Shown here: in pieces, positions 26,195 to 38,990 of the stretch
How the letters are laid out: every line of letters starts with the position of its first letter
Numbering within the stretch: the first letter of the stretch is position 1
NCBI GenBank assembly: GCA_037043235.1
Contig: JAWRVZ010000247.1
Location: 372,001-436,000, forward strand
DNA: 64,000 nucleotides
Origin: Rhodeus uyekii
Lineage: Eukaryota; Chordata; Actinopteri; Cypriniformes; Acheilognathidae
Reading direction: 5' to 3'
The notes under the pieces: generated by a model
Databases searched by the model: none
The model's input: only the letters and a program-made list of their open reading frames with translations
Told to the model about the DNA's origin: nothing
Made by a program: the position numbers and the translations under genes

Positions 26195-26336
26195 GCCATT
26201 CTACAGAATTGGGGACATTTGGTGTCCCCCATCCAAAAAACACATTTGACAAGCATTTATATATATAATGTATGTGTATTGTGTATGTTAAGTGTTACAG
26301 TATCTCCTATTTCTTTGGTTATTATTATAATGTTGG

Positions 26337-26698
26337 CGTTACGGCACTGACAGAAAGCACAACAGGATCCAGATGCGAGTGAAAAAGATTTATTGACAAG
26401 GAGAGCGTAATGAGGGAAGTGTCCGGAGAAGTGCTGCGGGCGGGAGAGAGTGACGCAGGGATGCAGTGGGCAAAGCAGCGGCAGACGGTCCAGAACAGGT
26501 AATCCCGAAACCGGCGACCAGGGCAGAAAAGGTCCACACAGGGAGGGATGCCTGTAACGATCTGACAGAGGAGTAGTGAGAGAGAGGTGAGTAAATAGTC
26601 AGATGTGATGACTTGCAGGTGGAGCGGGAGATGACTGCGCCTCCAACACAAGCGCCTCCAACACAGAGAAGGATTCAATGAACCCATGAACCGTGACA
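26337..26698 (-). mobile_element. Solo LTR (Gypsy-type), TSD GTTGG
   Basis: Ends CGTTACGGCACTG (left) and CCGTGACA (right), near-inverted copies of each other; GTTGG flanks both sides (332-336 and 699-703 of the 26-kb block). On the minus strand it begins TGTCACGGTTCATGGG. Confidence 0.75.
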
Positions 26699-26703
26699 GT
26701 TGG

Positions 26704-28085
26704 AGGGTTTGTTGTTTTGCATCAATTAGCTGGTCGTAGCCACTCCCACAGATCATCCTCTCATCCACTCATTACTAAGAGAAAGTGTAGATCGACACTT
26801 CTAATCGGTTTGAATGATTTAGCCCAGGTCATTAAAGCCTGTTTAATTCTCCACATGAGTGCCTTGGAGGATCTGGGCTTCATAACAAGTGCTTGCTTTA
26901 TTATTCATACCACACAAATAAATGCTTTTATAGGAATTTGATAATATATTATTGTGAAAAGGGCTAAGTTTTAAGTTTTAACAGTATTATATATAATCAT
27001 GTCTGACAACTTGAGTTTTTTTGGGGGGTCTTTAAAAATAAAACGATCTATCAATTCAATTCAAGAATCAACAAGATCAATACTACACTTATTTCCATTC
27101 CAATGGATGTAAACTGATATAAAACATGAGGCGTCAAAGATTGCTTCTCCTGTAGAGGACAACAGTAATATCCCAGTGTTCATCGGTCAGCAGAAGTGGC
27201 CGAGCGCTGCTCCTGCTCAGACTGGACTTCAACATCGTTTCATAGCGTCAGAAACGAGCACGGCACGAGTCGAGTGCTGCGATTGACCGCTCATCTTCTT
27301 CTCAAGCCCGAGTGAAGTCCAAAAACAGGTTTATCAACTTCTCGCTCAAAATATTGCTTTTTATCCACATTCAAGAGTAAGAAGCCTGAATGCATGAAGC
27401 GAGAATAATGTTTTTGTTCAAAAGCAGAGGCGCTGCTCTTTCTTTTGATGTTCAGACAGCAGAATATTCTGGGGACATGAACATTTTTGTGAAAACGATC
27501 AAAAAATGCTGGCACTTTTTCTCTTAAAACCACTGGCTGGAAAGTGTTCACTGAACTGATGCAAAGTTACAACAGTCTTAAATGCTGTCTATACATTTGT
27601 TTCTTGACCATTTGTTTGTTACAGTTGTTTTTAACAAATCTTTAGGCAAAAATATATGTAAGTCATACTTTTATTCAGCAAGAGTGCATTACATGGCTCA
27701 AAAGTAACAGTAAAAATAGACTTTTACACAAACACACAAATCTGTTTAAAATTAATTCTATCCTAAAATCAGCTATGAAGAATATGAAGCACTCAGATAA
27801 TAATAATAAGACATGTTTACACCAAATCAGCACATTCAGCTTTACATCATAGGAATAGATTACATTTAAAAATACATTCAAATAATATCATTCACATTTT
27901 GCCTTTTTTGTCCATTCCCCGAACTGCAAAAGAAGATTTATTTGTTAAATTATCTTGGCTCATATCAATAAAAATCAACTAAGTCAGCTCTTTCATAAAT
28001 ATGCAGCAGTTACACACGTTTCTTAACAAAGTTTGTCAATAGTACACACAGAAAGTTGCTTTCGTGGTGGTGAAGCATGTCTCTG
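26704..28085. other. Intergenic sequence and probable gpr174 3' UTR
   Basis: No other gene recognised. On the minus strand AATAAA motifs at 27670-27675 (and an AATAAAT at about 27935) could end the gpr174 transcript, giving a 3' UTR of 150-420 bases. The remainder is unannotated. Confidence 0.4.
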
Positions 28086-29069
28086 TCAGACGTCCCGGTT
28101 CGTGGAGCAGGAGCTTCTGAGGTGTAAGGTCACGCTCTCCTGCAGCTCTGGCCTGGACAGCCGGCGCTTGAACTCGTCCGTGGTGAAGTAGTACATCACC
28201 GGGTCCAGGCAGCAGTTCAGACTCGCCAGACACAAGGTGATCGGATGAGCGTGGAGGACTGTGTTCTTGAACTCAGAACTAACGTTACTGTTTAATTTGG
28301 CGAAAAAGTCCAGAGGGAAGGTGATGTGATAGGGAACAAAGCAGACCAGGAACACACAAGCACAGCTCAGCACCATCTTGAGCGCCTTGTGCTTCTCGCC
28401 GGTGTCCTGCAGGACGCAGCTCTTCTCGCGCAGACTCGACGAGGTCAGCCACGTGCAGGTGACGACCACCGCCAGCGGCAGCAGGAAGCCCATGATTTCG
28501 GCCAGCGTCACGAGGGACACCCCGAGCTCTCTGCTGAGGTCCATCATGGGCAGCTCAGAGAAGCAGCAGTTGGGCTTGGTGTGGTTCTTCCGGAGAAGAG
28601 GGAACGGCAGACACCCCAGACACACCACGAACCACCCGACCAAACAGCAGCTGCGGTCGCGTCCTCTCTTCGAGCTGCTGTAGCGCAGCGGCTGGATGAT
28701 GAGGCGGCAGCGCCGCACACTGATGCAGGCCAGGAAGTAGATGCTGGCGTACATGTTGACATACTTCACGTAGAAGCAGACCATGCAAGCAATCTCGCCG
28801 AAAGGCCACGAGTTGTTCAGATAGTAGTAAACACGCAGAGGTAGAGACAACACCTGCAGCAGGTCGGCGATGGCCAGGTTGATCATGAAGATCACCGCTT
28901 TCTTCGTTTCCTTCACGTAGGCGTACAGAATCCAAAGCGCCAGAACATTGGCGATCAGTCCAGGGACAAGGATCACTGTGTAGAAGACGGCATAGATCTG
29001 GTGCTGGTACTGTTGGATTGGTGTTATCTGGAGATCAGTGCTGTTGCAAAAGTAGTCGCTGACGTTCAT
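28086..29069 (-). CDS. gpr174: GPR174, lysophosphatidylserine-type class A GPCR
   Basis: A 327-residue plasma-membrane receptor with seven hydrophobic segments. GPR174 is a G13/Gs-coupled lysophosphatidylserine receptor of T and B cells that restrains their activation. Visible features: N-glycosylation sites at Asn2 and Asn9; TM1 about 24-48 with Asn41; TM2 with LAIAD (Asp69); Cys95 at the TM3 start, paired with Cys168/169 in the second extracellular loop; SVRR (117-120) where most receptors have DRY; FVPYH in TM6; DPVMYY (289-294) in TM7. The motif KETKKAVIFMINLAIADLLQ and the Arg-rich tail (FKRRLSRPEL) match GPR174 better than P2RY10. The coding region is one exon. A plausible acceptor (CCCGCATTGCAG) lies 20 bases before the ATG, so a 5' UTR intron is likely. 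Confidence 0.93.
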   Translation of the reverse strand: MNVSDYFCNSTDLQITPIQQYQHQIYAVFYTVILVPGLIANVLALWILYAYVKETKKAVIFMINLAIADLLQVLSLPLRVYYYLNNSWPFGEIACMVCFYVKYVNMYASIYFLACISVRRCRLIIQPLRYSSSKRGRDRSCCLVGWFVVCLGCLPFPLLRKNHTKPNCCFSELPMMDLSRELGVSLVTLAEIMGFLLPLAVVVTCTWLTSSSLREKSCVLQDTGEKHKALKMVLSCACVFLVCFVPYHITFPLDFFAKLNSNVSSEFKNTVLHAHPITLCLASLNCCLDPVMYYFTTDEFKRRLSRPELQESVTLHLRSSCSTNRDV

Positions 29070-30744
29070 CTTTTCCTCTCATTTAACTGCAATGCGGGAG
29101 ATATCCCGCAAACTCTCTGAACGGGGATCTCTTGTGGACTGCACTTCAGCGCTGGACGAGCTGTAAGACTCCTCTCGGCATCCAGCAAACACAAAAATAC
29201 CGAATCAAGATGAGGTTCTTTAAAACATCCACGAGAAAGCCTTCTGACATTGTGACTTGTCCAGCTCTGAAAGAGAGTCGAGACGGATCAAGTTAGATAA
29301 AACAAGTTAGAAGGACAAATATGGGAGGAAGTTAGTCTCAAAATTACGAACAAATGCATGCACAGTTGCCTATAACCTTCACAAATGTTGTAAACATGTC
29401 TTACTACCCACAAGCAAATCCTGTTCACTTTCTGTCTGTGAAATTCAGAATGAAATCAATGTGAAGAGATTTGCACAAACGGAGATATCCTTGAGACTTT
29501 TTATGAATGCACGATTTAAGTTTTGCATCAGGTGACGTGTGCGTTCATTGACAGCTCTTCTGAGTGCATTTGATTTGATTTTGCCAGTCACAGTGTATGT
29601 GTTGCATTGCCTACCGAAGTTAATGAACATATAATAACACATTTCAGGTCTTCAGAGATGTTTGAAAATGTCACGACAGCAATCGAGGAAAGCCACTTGT
29701 GTTTGTATGCAGACCTAGAGCTCAGATTCAGATTCTAGCGGCTTGTTTGTGGCAACAGCATGAGGAAAGATGTTTAGTACAGCAGCGAACATTTTAAAGG
29801 ATATTAAAAAAAGTTGAAATATCCTTTTATTGAAACTGGTGTTCTGAAACTTTTCACTGGTTACTTTCACTTTTTTCTGCAGAGACACTTTAATTCTCAT
29901 AAATGTGTCACATGTATGTCCGTATGTATGTATCATGACACATGCAGACCGTTTGAGGTCATGGATGAAGAAATGAATGTGAAAGTAAAAATTAGTATTG
30001 AAAGTGCAATAAGCCACGAAAGAGAACCGAATCCGCTACTGACAGGAAGCTGTGTGAGCTCTGAGCGAGAGTTGTAAGATTCGTCTTGGGTTACGTGCTT
30101 AAACGGTCAAACACACATAGAAATAGGTCAGAATGCATGGCTTGGTGAGTATCCTCATACACACAGTCATCTGAAGCACTGTGCTGTTCGTCGAGAGGAA
30201 GTCTCTTTGAGTGTAACGAGTGGCGCTAGAAGATTCAGAGCACACCCTAACCCAACACAACTCCTTCTCGACCCTTCGTGTATCGGCCTCAAACTCAAAT
30301 CTATAATAACTCTTTGGATTGTCTTAAAACATCTGTTTACTCAAGCTTTTCATTTATAATTGTATGTTTTCTTTTGGAGGTTTGCAGTTATGTATTACTT
30401 GTAATTTGATGTATTGTAAATGTATTTTATTATTATAATATCCACAGAAATGGAGCTGTTCTAAGTCAAATAAGGGTCCTGACCCCTAATATAGAGGCAT
30501 GTTAGTGAAAAACAAGTTCTATTTGTATTCTAGTTAGTCCATGCGACGTATTTGTGCATCGAGTAATATCCCTACATTCATTGACATCTTTTGTATTGTG
30601 TCTCATTTGATAAGATGGATTTTAAGACTTTTATTTTACAAAAACTGTTTCTTATACTGCTTGATATTGTGAACTAATTTGTTACCATATTATTTTAGTC
30701 AGCTGTGAAAAGAGGTCAGAGGTCACAAGGAGACTCTTTCAACT
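29070..30744. other. gpr174 upstream region, no other gene seen
   Basis: Probably holds non-coding first exon(s) and promoter of gpr174 on the minus strand. An ETS-type CAGGAAGCTGTG stands at about 30043-30054. No repeat with clear ends. Confidence 0.35.
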
Positions 30745-31030
30745 TGTAAATCATCCTATAGAGACTGTGTCTGTTCCCCGAATAAACAAATACAAAAAAC
30801 TCTCAAAACCTTCTAAGGGTAAACATTTAATTGATTTTAAATTAATAAAAGCTAATTTAAAGAGGAAATAAAATCACAAATGAACAAATGATAAAGCTTG
30901 GGTTACTGAATATACAATCCCTTTCCTCAAAAGCACTTAATGTAAATGATATGATTACAGATCATAAACTAGATGTGCTGTGTTTGACAGAAACATGGAT
31001 TGACACAAATTTCAACATACAGTAAATGCA
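30745..31030 (+). mobile_element. CR1/L2-like LINE, 5' fragment (endonuclease start)
   Basis: The segment AAAGCTTGGGTTACTGAATA to GACAGAAACATGGAT is nearly identical to 41390-41510 and encodes the start of an AP-type endonuclease (LDVLCLTETW). It is truncated after about 130 coding bases. Confidence 0.7.
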
Positions 31031-31139
31031 TAGATTTAAATTCTATTTCACAGTCAACATAAGGCTTTTTTCCCAGGGTAAAACAAGGAAAGCTACAGCT
31101 TAGTTCACATTTCGATAAACGAGTCGATTATGATTAATG

Positions 31140-31630
31140 CAAATGTATTCATTCTCTCACAACCAGACTTTGCAACAGTTTTTCCCCCATGCCATCAGGC
31201 TGTTCAACTCTAAATAACTCATTCAAACGGCACTACTTTGGACTGTTTCCAACAGACTGTTTTTTTACTATTATTCATTTCTATTATTTTTTTTTAATAT
31301 TTGCACTGTCACTTGCACAATCACTACAGTCACTTTCAGATTGAAACTTGTGTACTGTGTACTGTGTACTGGTCTGCGTTACTGTCTTGTGCTGTCTGTT
31401 TGCACTCTGTGCACTTTATGTATGTGTAGAAGTTTATGTTTATGTTTACTTTTATTTTTTATTTTTTGTACTTAATCTGTTTACTGTTGTATGTGTTTCT
31501 GTCTTGATCTGTCTGTTTGCACCTTGTGCACTTTATGTATATAGGTGTTTTTGTTTATAGCACCTTGTTTCATTTCACTATGTACTCCTATAAGGCTGAA
31601 ATGACAATAAACTCCACTTTGACTTTGACT
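31140..31630 (+). mobile_element. LINE 3' end (Rex1-like)
   Basis: Encodes the last RT residues (FFPHAIRLFNS) and then a T-rich 3' UTR ending GGCTGAAATGACAATAAACT. The same C-terminus occurs on the minus strand at 39594-39620. Confidence 0.65.
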
Positions 31631-31803
31631 TTTGTGTCATATGTGAAAACACAAGAGTGTGTGCTGCTTCTGCACCACAAGCCGAGTATGTGTGAACCAG
31701 GCGATATCCTCGCGATACAGACAGACCGTTTTGACTGCTTCACAGCTGCATCCTGTCTGCCCGAGTGGATTGTGTTTGTTGCTTCAAATAGATTTGTTGT
31801 TCG

Positions 31804-31806
31804 TAT

Positions 31807-31862
<56 letters not shown>
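31804..31862. repeat. (TA)n microsatellite
   Basis: About 28 dinucleotides. A short open frame across it is an artefact. Confidence 0.95.
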
Positions 31863-31865
<3 letters not shown>

Positions 31866-32023
31866 TGGTTAATACAACTTAGACTGAATCAATTCCTGCA
31901 CGCAACCAAACCTTCCTAAATGTGCATACACACCTCAGTAAACACAAATCACCAGTGTGAGGAGCTGTTTCTCTGAGCGGAGGGTCAGTGTGACGATTGT
32001 CTGCAATGCTCAAGGTGTGTGGG

Positions 32024-32058
<35 letters not shown>

Positions 32059-32286
32059 CTCTCACACACACAATAATATTAGACAATATTAGATTATTTA
32101 AATAAATTGTGATTATCTTATCAATCTGATATCGCTAGCTTCAATCTAAATCGTTATCACAACGCATTAGCATTGTGTTAGCTTGTTTAATTTTTTTCCC
32201 CAGCTTTCTCTTGCTCGCGCCTTTTCTCAGAGTTCATCAAACAACTGGTGAGTTGGATCAACGCGCAGTGAGTCATCTCTTCTCCT

Positions 32287-32955
32287 GTGATTGTTACATG
32301 CACTGCCTGCTTCATGTATAGTTTGTCTGTCTCTGTCAGCAGTGAGGGCTTCACATATGATAAATGTTGGGACATAGTCAGGCTGACAGAGAAGATCTCA
32401 GAATTAGAGACACGCATCCAAACTTTAATCAAGGATAATAAGAATGCAAGGGTTTTAGATACTACTTTGGATGCGACTAGCTTAGCAAACCCTGTACATT
32501 GTTCGGTTCCGGCTGTAGAGCCCGTGCAGCAGGGCAACTGGGTGACTGTGAGACGGCATAATCGCGGGTCAAAAAACCACTGTTCCATCACCGATCAGAA
32601 CGCACAAACTGAGAAACCTGTTGAAAGTGCCCTAGTGATTGGCGATTCTATTACTCGGAATGTGAAAATAGAGACTCCAGCCACCATAGTCACATGTTTA
32701 CCGGGAGCCAGAGCGCCTGACGTCAAAGCAAATTTAAAAGTGCTGGCTAAAGCTAATTGTAAATACTCTAAGATTGTTATTCACGTCGGCGCTAATGATG
32801 TCCGACTTCGCCAGTCTGTCAAAGATTCTAGAAAAGGCAAGATCTTCACAACTTATTTTTTTAGAAAGAAACGGTATCTACAAGGATTTAGAAGAAGTCT
32901 GGATTTAGACTGCATCCTAGTACTGAGACTCTCATTAGAGTTACAAATGATTTGA
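32287..32955 (+). pseudogene. LINE ORF1 fragment with SGNH/esterase domain
   Basis: Encodes a coiled-coil-like segment (LTEKISELETRIQTLIKDNK), then the start of an SGNH hydrolase fold: ALVIGDSITRNVK (catalytic GDS Ser), CLPGARAPDVK and IVIHVGANDVRLRQS (the GAND block with the oxyanion Asn). This pairing is typical of ORF1 of CR1/L2-group LINEs, where it is thought to act on lipids or RNA. After about residue 180 the frame leaves homology and ends in unrelated sequence, so the catalytic His block is absent. Confidence 0.7.
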
Positions 32956-33099
32956 CAAATGACCAAGGCCAGTGGGCAGATTTGGCCAGGATGCCGGGGG
33001 TTAAATCCCTGTCTCTGACCCTGTCCATCCTGGGATTTTGAATGACCACAGAGAGTCAAAACTTTGGTTTCACGTCTCATCCGATGGACAGTGCCTGTT

Positions 33100-33375
33100 A
33101 CAGTACAGTGTCAAGTCACCTTTATTTATATAGCGCTTACAGTGGTCACATGAAAACAATAAAAACAAAGTTTTAAAAGAGCAGGCGAATCAATACAATT
33201 GAAGAATATTAAGTGTCCCCATTCCCATTAAACACCGAATACATTTTAAAAACTCTGATTACTTCCAAATGCTTTCGCTCCGTTTCGACCTCTTAACACA
33301 TTATAGTCCTTCACGTCTATTGCTATCCCAAAATTCTGGGAATATACCTTGGGAATTGACCTAGAATATCAAAGT
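33100..33375 (-). mobile_element. CR1/L2-like LINE 3' end, internally deleted
   Basis: Carries the tail GTCAAGTCACCTTTATTTAT (minus-strand end of the family at 8838) and a piece matching about 9540-9610 (TATAGTCCTTCACGTCTATT). Confidence 0.75.
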
Positions 33376-33944
33376 CAACTGCTGTGTTGTTTTGAGGCGT
33401 CTGGGATTGAAGCTTTATTTCTCATTAATTCAGTCATTGTATCAAATAAATAGTCTCAGTCTCAAATAGTCTAGTCCCAGAGGTTCTCGATTCAATTCAG
33501 GTCTGAGGAACGTGAGTGCCAGTCAATGACATCAAAGCACTGTCGTCTAAACTTCCTACACATTCTAGCCACTTGAGCCTCGGCATTGTCATGCTCCAGT
33601 AGGAACGCTTTGAGTGTCTATGATAAAGCGCTATATAAATGAAATTAATTATTATTATTATTAGGAACCCAGGGCCACTGCACCAACATAAGGCCTGACA
33701 ATAACAATAAATCTATTTTTGACGTAATGCTTTCAATCTTAACAAACATTTACAGATGATATGTGTGTGTGTGTGTGTGTGCTTGTCTGAACTTAATTAT
33801 GCCATGTAACAGATTACTCCCAAAACAGCTTAAAATAGACTGAGTTAAAATAATAGCTGGCCTTTCAACTTTTTGATCTGTCCTCAGCTGGTCCCTCATC
33901 TTGCTCAAGTCACAGAGAGCTTAAAATACTTTCTTTTTTTGTCT

Positions 33945-34365
33945 ATGATGATTTCATATTTGTGAATGTGTGTGAAAAGGGAGAGTGTTGTGTCAATTCA
34001 CTGAATTCTAACTATCACACTTCTATCCATGACAGTTAAATGAAATTGTCAACAACTTCTCATCAGATAAATCTATTTCTGAGATAACTCCAAAAGAAGC
34101 AGACAATAGATTTATGGGTTAAAATAATAGCTGATTTTTAAACTTTTTGATCTCTCCTCTGCTGGTCTCTGATCTTGCTCAAATCACGGACAGCTTAAAA
34201 TACTTCACCTAGATTTACAAATCAACACCCCCCCAAACACTTTATTGTGGTTATTATTATAGTTTTTTTACTTCGCATGAAATTAGCTTTCACTGTTAAT
34301 GTTACTGATGATACTCAGCTCTATATTTCTTTGCATCCTGACAACTTACCACAAGGCCTGACAAT
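33945..34365 (+). repeat. Duplicated block, copy 1 (includes a LINE RT scrap)
   Basis: Matches 37258-37700 over about 420 bases with scattered differences (for example ATTTCTGAGATAACTCCAAA in both). It ends in a LINE RT fragment around the YADD box region (DDTQLYISLHPDN). An internal part (TTTTGATCTCTCCT) is repeated again upstream at 33865. Confidence 0.8.
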
Positions 34366-34399
34366 GGGTCTGAGGATTTCATCCTCGTTCCTGACAGCA

Positions 34400-35290
34400 G
34401 CAAGGGAACCATCGCTAGCACTGTGCAACCCTCCAGGATGATTCTTCCCACTGCCAAACCGCTCATGCTGGATGGTTTCACATGCAGCGTGACGTTCCCC
34501 GCGGCATCTCCAGACTCTTTCACGTCTGTCACAGACGCTCAGTGTGAACCTCTCTCATCTGTGAAGAGAACGGGGCGCCAATAGTGGACTTTAAATCTGG
34601 TGTTCTCTGGCAAATGCCAGTCGAGCTGCCAGTGCTGAACTGTGAGCGCAGGATCCACTGGAGGACATCCGGCCCTCATGCTGCACTCATGAAGTCTGTT
34701 TCTGACAGGTTGGTCAGAAACATGCACACCAGTTCCAGCTGGAGCTCGTTCTGTTGGGATCTGGCAGCTCCTCCTGTTCCTCCTCACACAAAGGAGCAGA
34801 GACCGGCTGTCCTTCTACATCCCTGTCCATCTCTTCTCGCGTAACAGCCTGTCTCCTGGGATCTCCTCCGTGATCTGAAACACCAAACCCTCCTTGTGAC
34901 AGCACATCCTGGAGGAACAGGACTACCTGTGTAATTAGATTGGTTGCAGGAACTGCCTCATGATACAGACCGTGACAAGAATCCTAACAAAACACAAAAC
35001 TAAAGTCAGGCAGAATAAGGATAGAATAATTGTCTAATGGCCACCACCTTTTGGGGGTTTGTGCTGCTGTTGCCTCTCCAGCGCACCTGTTGTCACTTCC
35101 AGTTACACCAAAGAATGTGAATCACTTATTCTTCCTAATTAGACAGATTGATATCCCTGAAGTTTAACTGACTTGGTGTTATACCTTTGTTTGTGTGAGA
35201 TTGTTTAACATTTGTATCCACAAATATGCCTCTGTTTTTTTCAATAAGCTGCACATTTGTGTCATTCTGAAGTTTTCAGACACCGTTTGT
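34400..35290 (-). mobile_element. Degenerate Tc1-like transposon
   Basis: The minus strand shows transposase scraps in several frames: WHLPENTRFKVHYWRPVLFT, DERGSH, SGRIILEGCTVLAMVPLLLSGT. The plus-strand text CTCATCTGTGAAGAGAACGG and the T-rich right flank match a very common fish Tc1-like family. No intact ends. Confidence 0.55.
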
Positions 35291-37190
35291 AAATTTTAGT
35301 TTGAGTATAATAATGTGCAATTTGTGCTTAATGTGCCTCACAAGACGGAATGGGTAGTGCACTAGGGATTATTAGTTTGTAGTCAACCGAAAGCCATGGA
35401 AAGAACGTCTCAAAATCCAGATGAATCAAATAAGATGAACTCAGAAGAGATGTTAATGAATCTGATCGACAAATGCACAAGTTATGATACACAAAGACAA
35501 AAGAAAACGTTTGTTTATAAACATGGATCAATACAAATCATTGCAAATTCACTGTACATTATGCAGATAAACTTTTAACGCAGTTTGCTTGCGTGTAGTA
35601 AGTTATGTTTGCAACATGTCTCAAGTTCATGGATAACTGTGGATATATGTGTTAATTTTGGGGCCAAAGTCATCCCACACGAAAAGAGTCACAAACTTTC
35701 TGGACACAGAATTTGCATTCCAAGCCACCTGATTCCACGTACCTATAGAGGTGTGTGTGTTTTCAGAGAGAAGTGAAAGAGTGTGGGTTTTAACATTTTA
35801 ATATCATGCAAAACTGCAGTGCTAAGTCACAGTTATTCAGTACGATAATTCTAAACATTTTTGACTTCTTGTTGCTGTGCGTGTTGGTTTGTGTGGGAGG
35901 TGTGAGCAGGGTTTACCATGAGGCTGTCAATTATCCCTTTATGGGACTTTCCATACTCATCGATGTGCACTGCATTACCGCACTAGATCAATAAACACGT
36001 TTCAAATTTACATTCATCCCACTTGACTCCATTCTACGATAAATACAGATTTAATGACTTTATGCTATTGATTATTGATGTTACTCTCTTAGACTGCATG
36101 CATTATTACATATTGAAATACTACAAACACATCACCAAACTAGGTGGATCTATAATATTTAGATGTGCCAAGAGTAAAAGTTAGTATTTAAGACATTTGC
36201 AGAAATGATGATAATTATAACATGTATGCTGAATATGCTTAAAATTGTCTTAGGTTTTTGATATAGATGTAATGGTACCAATGTAATACAACAATATTGT
36301 AATAAACAGTGTTGAAATAACTGTTCTCGTGAAGGGACAGAAAGTTTAATGGGGTAAAAGTTACAATGAGAAAGACCACAAAGCAAATTCACGGTGGAAT
36401 TGTTGCTAAAAATATCAATTTGCTGGACTGTTCATCATGAAGTTAAACTTATCTAGTATGTTTAAGGTGAACAATCGCAGCAGATTCCCAGAATCTGAGC
36501 ATTTCAGTGTTTTGTGTAAGCATTTTTGCTCCAACCATTGTGACACATTTGGCTAAGTCAACTGAATACTGTTATTTAAATTAATCTTTTGGTAAATGTG
36601 TATTTGTAGTAATAGCAGTGATATTTAACTTGGCTTCCAGAGTATTGTGCTCAAAACCGAGTGAATAAGTGTGAAAGATGAATCTTAATGTCAGATTGTG
36701 GGATGGAGATCATGCAGAGTTTCCCCTCCCTTTGTCAACCCACCATCCTCCAATTTATAACTTAGTTAAGGTTAAATCTAGCCTAGTTAGCAATGTTTAA
36801 CAGGTAATAATAGTCTGATCTACACCCAATAAAGAAGAGTATCTTACCTTGTTAAGTGAGGTTCTTGAACGTCATCTCCATGAATGGCTGACAGAAACAC
36901 ACATTAGCCGTGAACATGTGATCTCAACCCAAAGGTTTCAGCAGAACAACTCCCTATTTCTCAATGTCTACACCACTCCAGCTTCTCACTAACAGAAACA
37001 CATCTGTTTAATACAGTGTAGATTTTTCTCTCCTGTATTTTAAAGTAAATACATGTGTAAACCTACTGTTGTGTGTTCAGTCTCGGTGTCAGCTCACACT
37101 GACAGTTTTTCTGCATGTCTGTAATTTCCTGTGTGGGAGTGAACAACGTTCTGCTGCTATTTGATACTCCTACTTCTGCTATTTCTCTTT
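35291..37190. other. Intergenic, AT-rich, no gene recognised
   Basis: Only short open frames without homology that I recognise. No tandem repeat or element end is evident. Confidence 0.4.
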
Positions 37191-37257
37191 CAGTATTGCC
37201 AGATCTGTGCATGTGATGAAAAAGCAACAACATTCACTGGTTCACTGGAGTGTATCC

Positions 37258-37700
37258 GTAATGATTTCATATTTGTGAATGTGTGTGGAAAGTGAAAGTG
37301 TTAATTCTAACCATCACACTTCTATCCATGACAGTTAAATTAAATTGTCAACAACCTCTCATCAGATAAATCTATTTCTGAGATAACTCCAAAAGAAGCA
37401 GACAATAGATTTATGGGTTAAAATCATCTCAATCCTCTCGTTGGTCTCTGATCTTGCTCAAATCACGGACAGCTTAAAATACTTCACCTGGATTTACAAA
37501 TCAAACATATGTCTCAACGAAGGGAAGATTAGGAGTATTTTAATTGTTTTATTAGCATTCTTCGCAAACAATATTTTAGTCTTGCCGTCATGTCTTACTT
37601 GTTTTTGTGGTTATTGTTATTATTTTTTACTAGCATGCCATTGGCTTTCACTGTTACGCTGAAGGTACTCAACTCTATATCTCTTCACACCCTGACGAAA
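37258..37700 (+). repeat. Duplicated block, copy 2
   Basis: Direct-orientation partner of 33945-34365, 3.3 kb away. It has an extra stretch around 37505-37590 and the same LINE-like end (CTCAACTCTATATCTCTTCA). Confidence 0.8.
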
Positions 37701-37918
37701 AGTCTCTGTTGCGAACGTAACTCTGGTTCCCTGAAGAGGGAACGAGATGCTGTGACGAAAACATGTAGCACATGTGAAATCGCATTAACAGTGAGAATGC
37801 ACGTTGAGGATGAATGACTTCATGAACCAAGAACCTATAAAGGCATAAACGGCAAAAGCTTTAAAAGTGTGACGTGAGATGCCAGCAGGTGCGCGGGAGG
37901 TGCAGCAAGGTGACAGCG

Positions 37919-38990
37919 TGTCAGGCTTCTGCCACATTCGATCAGGTCATTTCTTGGTTTTGTGGCAGAGCTCTGACACTACTGTAATTTCTTGTGTTTT
38001 GTGTGTGTGTGTGTACGGCTTCGAGGGTTCGTGTCGTGTGTGTGGGTTATGATGTCCGATCCCCAGACTAGTCTTGTTCAGTTTCGGTTTTGTGTCGGGA
38101 TTCAGGCATTCATGACCCGTGTGTTCGTTCTTGTTGTGAGCGAGTGAGACGAGTGGTTGCTCGTTCTCGTGTGCTCTGTGTTATGTGAGTGTGTGCGGTT
38201 GCAAGCTCTGCTTGAACCGTGCGCTCTCGTGTATTTGTGCAATGCTGTAAGCATGTGGTTCTGTGTGATTTGATGTTGTGTTTTCGTGTCGCGTGTAGTT
38301 TGGTTTTCACCAGCTGTGCGCTGTCTTTGTGTTTTTATGAACATGAAGCGATGCGCGTTCACATTGGCGTATTGCGTGTTCGTGTCTTGTCATTGTGAAC
38401 CCCTCCAACCTTGTTCTCCTGTTTAACGTTGATTTGTCCTAGCTGTTTCCCGTTCAAGATTCAAGAGTTGTATTGTCACATACACAGTTATATACAGAAT
38501 ATACAACGGGCAGTGAAATGTAAGCAGGTCCGCTCCGTGGACAGTGTCGATGTGAGTGAGGGAGGAGTGGAGGACGAGAGAGATGGCATCTTCAGTCCAT
38601 CCATTGGGACGATAGGCAAACTGAAGAGGGTCCAAAGTGTCAGGGATGGAAGAGCAAATGTTGTTTTTGATGAGTCTCTCAATTTACCCTTCAATTCCCC
38701 TTCCTCCTGTGTCTATATAATCCTTTTATGTTTGCTGTCCTGTGTGGCGTTGTTGTCTTTATCCCATCTCTAACTCATCTATATCTCGTTTTTATCTTCC
38801 ATGGGTTCTTGTTTAGAGTCTTGTTTTCCCCCTTGGGGTTGTTTATGTTTGAATTTTGTTTTATTTTGTAAATAAAAGCCCTTCCTCCTGAACAACTGAG
38901 GGAAGTGCAATCCAGCCAACTCAGAGGAACCGCCATAACGAACGTTAAGTGTTAGAAAAACAAGCTTACCGCCGGCACAATGCACTTCTT
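37919..38990 (+). mobile_element. LTR-like sequence, interrupted
   Basis: Starts TGTCAGGCTTCTGCCAC and has TATA (CTATATAATCC, about 38714) and AAATAAAAG (about 38871) near its end. Split by a LINE fragment at about 38448-38690. No target duplication found and the 3' end is approximate. Confidence 0.45.
38448..38690 (-). mobile_element. Rex1-like LINE reverse transcriptase fragment
   Basis: The minus strand encodes LDPLQFAYRPN-type sequence (seen as MDPLQFAYRPNGWTEDAISL) followed by VLHSSLTHID, an RT block preceding the catalytic domain. Confidence 0.65.

Noticed and set aside
22786..26215. Reading the two ATTCTACAGAATTGG ends as LTRs of one element
   Set aside because: The similarity is only about 20-25 bases and the following sequences differ.
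28326..28935. Long open frames overlapping gpr174 on both strands
   Set aside because: Shadows of the GC-rich GPCR coding sequence in other frames, without homology.
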